Below, in pieces: positions 63,221 to 64,000 of a stretch of DNA of 64,000 bases. The DNA is taken from positions 2,572,501-2,636,500 of the forward strand of contig NZ_JAGINK010000001.1 in NCBI RefSeq assembly GCF_017875955.1, written 5' to 3'. The stretch comes from Pseudomonas sp. BP8. Lineage in GTDB: Bacteria; Pseudomonadota; Gammaproteobacteria; Pseudomonadales; Pseudomonadaceae. The notes beneath the pieces are model-generated. The model was given only the letters and a program-made list of their open reading frames with translations. It searched no databases and was not told the DNA's origin. Positions within the stretch are counted from its first letter, which is position 1; the number at the start of each line of letters is the position of its first letter. Both the position numbers and the translations under genes were made by a program.

Positions 63221-64000
63221 TGGCCTCCATCAAAGTCGATGCTGAACAGAAACGTCTGACCCATACGCTGGCAGCAGCGGTAGGGCCGCCACAGCGACCA
63301 GGCATAGGCGCCGTCGGCGCTCTGGATCGTTGGGCTGGGGAAGATGGCGCAGGTGTTCTGGATTACCGGGACCAGCAACTGCCAGCGGTGGTTGTTGACG
63401 TTGTTCTCCATCACTGGCTGCGGCGGCCAGTAGCCGGGAGCCGGCATCGGCTGCAGCGGTAGATAAACGTGCGGCTGGCCGACGCGGGTAATGAAGTCGC
63501 TGGCGCGCTGGGTCATCACGGCAGCCGCCTTGAAATCATCAGGCTGCACCAGAAATCCGTGTCGCGGATACACGCTGCCCCACATGTCTCCGAGTGCCTG
63601 GTTGCCGATCTCGCGCATCCCCGGGACCAGTGCCTGTGGGTAGACGGACTCGGGGATCGCCTGGCGCCACGCCAACGGGTCGAGCGTGCTGAGGTAGTAG
63701 GGCGCAAACGGCACGGCTCCGCTTGGGCAGGCATATCCGAATGTATGCGCGAGAACTGTTAGGGCTGCCCCGCCGGGATGGCCAATGCCGTCGACATTTT
63801 TGAAGCGGGGCAGGTTGTCGCGCTGCGGCGAGGGCGTAATCAGGTTGCCACCCCCTTGTGACGCCGGCGTCGGCGTCGATAGCGCCGACATCTCGTTCCA
63901 GGGATTGGCGCCGGTGTCGGCATAGCTCGATACCACCAGCTCGGGAATGAAGTGACGTATCTTCGGTGAGGTTCGCACCGTGCAGCCGAACGGTGTACAG
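63217..64000 (-). CDS. Integrating conjugative element protein, PFL_4710 family (TIGR03756), 5' end outside window
   Basis: Partial: the frame is open to the window edge. The visible part opens with TPFGCTVRTSPKIRHFIPELVVSSY, a strong match to the PFL_4710/TraU-like family (FGC-VRTS-K-RH-PDLVVS), then GYACPSGAVPFAPYYLS and RCCQRMGQTFLF with paired Cys. The missing N-terminus should hold a signal peptide. It is a periplasmic mating-pair stabilisation protein. A GTG at 63978 is not the true start. Its stop overlaps the PFL_4711 gene. Confidence 0.85.
   Translation of the reverse strand, partial: CTPFGCTVRTSPKIRHFIPELVVSSYADTGANPWNEMSALSTPTPASQGGGNLITPSPQRDNLPRFKNVDGIGHPGGAALTVLAHTFGYACPSGAVPFAPYYLSTLDPLAWRQAIPESVYPQALVPGMREIGNQALGDMWGSVYPRHGFLVQPDDFKAAAVMTQRASDFITRVGQPHVYLPLQPMPAPGYWPPQPVMENNVNNHRWQLLVPVIQNTCAIFPSPTIQSADGAYAWSLWRPYRCCQRMGQTFLFSIDFDGGQ

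Larger units (their letters stand above)
48602..64000. mobile_element. Integrative and conjugative element, ICEclc/PAGI-2 type (one end; continues past window)
   Basis: The element begins at the 3' end of tRNA-Gly and carries an integrase, a cargo cassette, a MobH-type relaxase, an MvaT-like silencer, an ArdC-type protein, DUF3085, DUF3742, TraG_N and the PFL_4711 and PFL_4710 family conjugation proteins. That set and the tRNA-Gly target fit the ICEclc/PAGI-2/PAGI-3 family with a type G (GI-type) secretion system. No transposase was recognised inside it. The distal end, the VirB4- and TraD-like genes and the second att site are not in the window. Confidence 0.87.

Overview
The window is about 48.5 kb of core chromosome followed by about 15.4 kb of an integrated mobile element, from a gammaproteobacterium of the Pseudomonas putida group. 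The evidence is the gene content and order (nuoA-nuoN with a fused nuoCD, aceA beside nuo, gacA-uvrC-pgsA-tRNA-Gly), GC-rich codon use, and REP elements with the core gcgggcttgccccgc typical of P. putida. No species is asserted.

Layout. 1-0.7 kb: 3' end of an rRNA operon (23S end, 5S, terminator). 0.7-12 kb: small housekeeping and envelope genes (Usp, miaE, a DUF883 protein, an LEA-type lipoprotein, a PQQ sugar dehydrogenase, zapE, an alpha/beta hydrolase, a YqaA-type membrane protein, a DUF411 protein, an AI-2E-type permease, a TonB-dependent receptor). 12.1-14.05 kb: a small P2-like phage remnant (LuxR-type HTH protein, gpL-like gene, holin, CI-like repressor, Ogr/Delta zinc finger). 14.1-29.1 kb: the complete 13-gene nuo operon for NADH dehydrogenase I on the minus strand. 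29.3-31.1 kb: a small ORF near a Fur-box-like site, then aceA. 31.6-34.2 kb: a divergent pair, a secretin/TonB short N-terminal-domain protein and an exported subtilase-like protein. 34.3-48.5 kb: a SulP transporter, a second EF-G, small hypotheticals, REP elements (one a perfect 44-bp inverted repeat), an aminotransferase/LysR/permease cluster, hotdog thioesterase, GST, GNAT, an XRE regulator, gacA, uvrC, pgsA and tRNA-Gly(GCC).

From 48.6 kb to the window end is one end of an integrative and conjugative element of the ICEclc/PAGI-2 type, inserted at the 3' end of tRNA-Gly. It has a tyrosine integrase with a long C-terminal extension, a MobH-type relaxase, an MvaT-like silencer, an ArdC-type antirestriction protein, DUF3085, DUF3742, TraG_N and the PFL_4711/PFL_4710 family conjugation proteins. 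Between integrase and relaxase lies an AT-rich cargo cassette (50.99-54.23 kb): a phosphoribosyltransferase-like protein and a NADAR-domain protein in a tight operon, convergent with a SIR2-family protein. All three families point to NAD/ADP-ribose chemistry, and the position is a typical ICE cargo slot. It is the best candidate in the window for an undescribed anti-phage or conflict system.

All calls come from reading the sequence. No database search, alignment or folding program was run.
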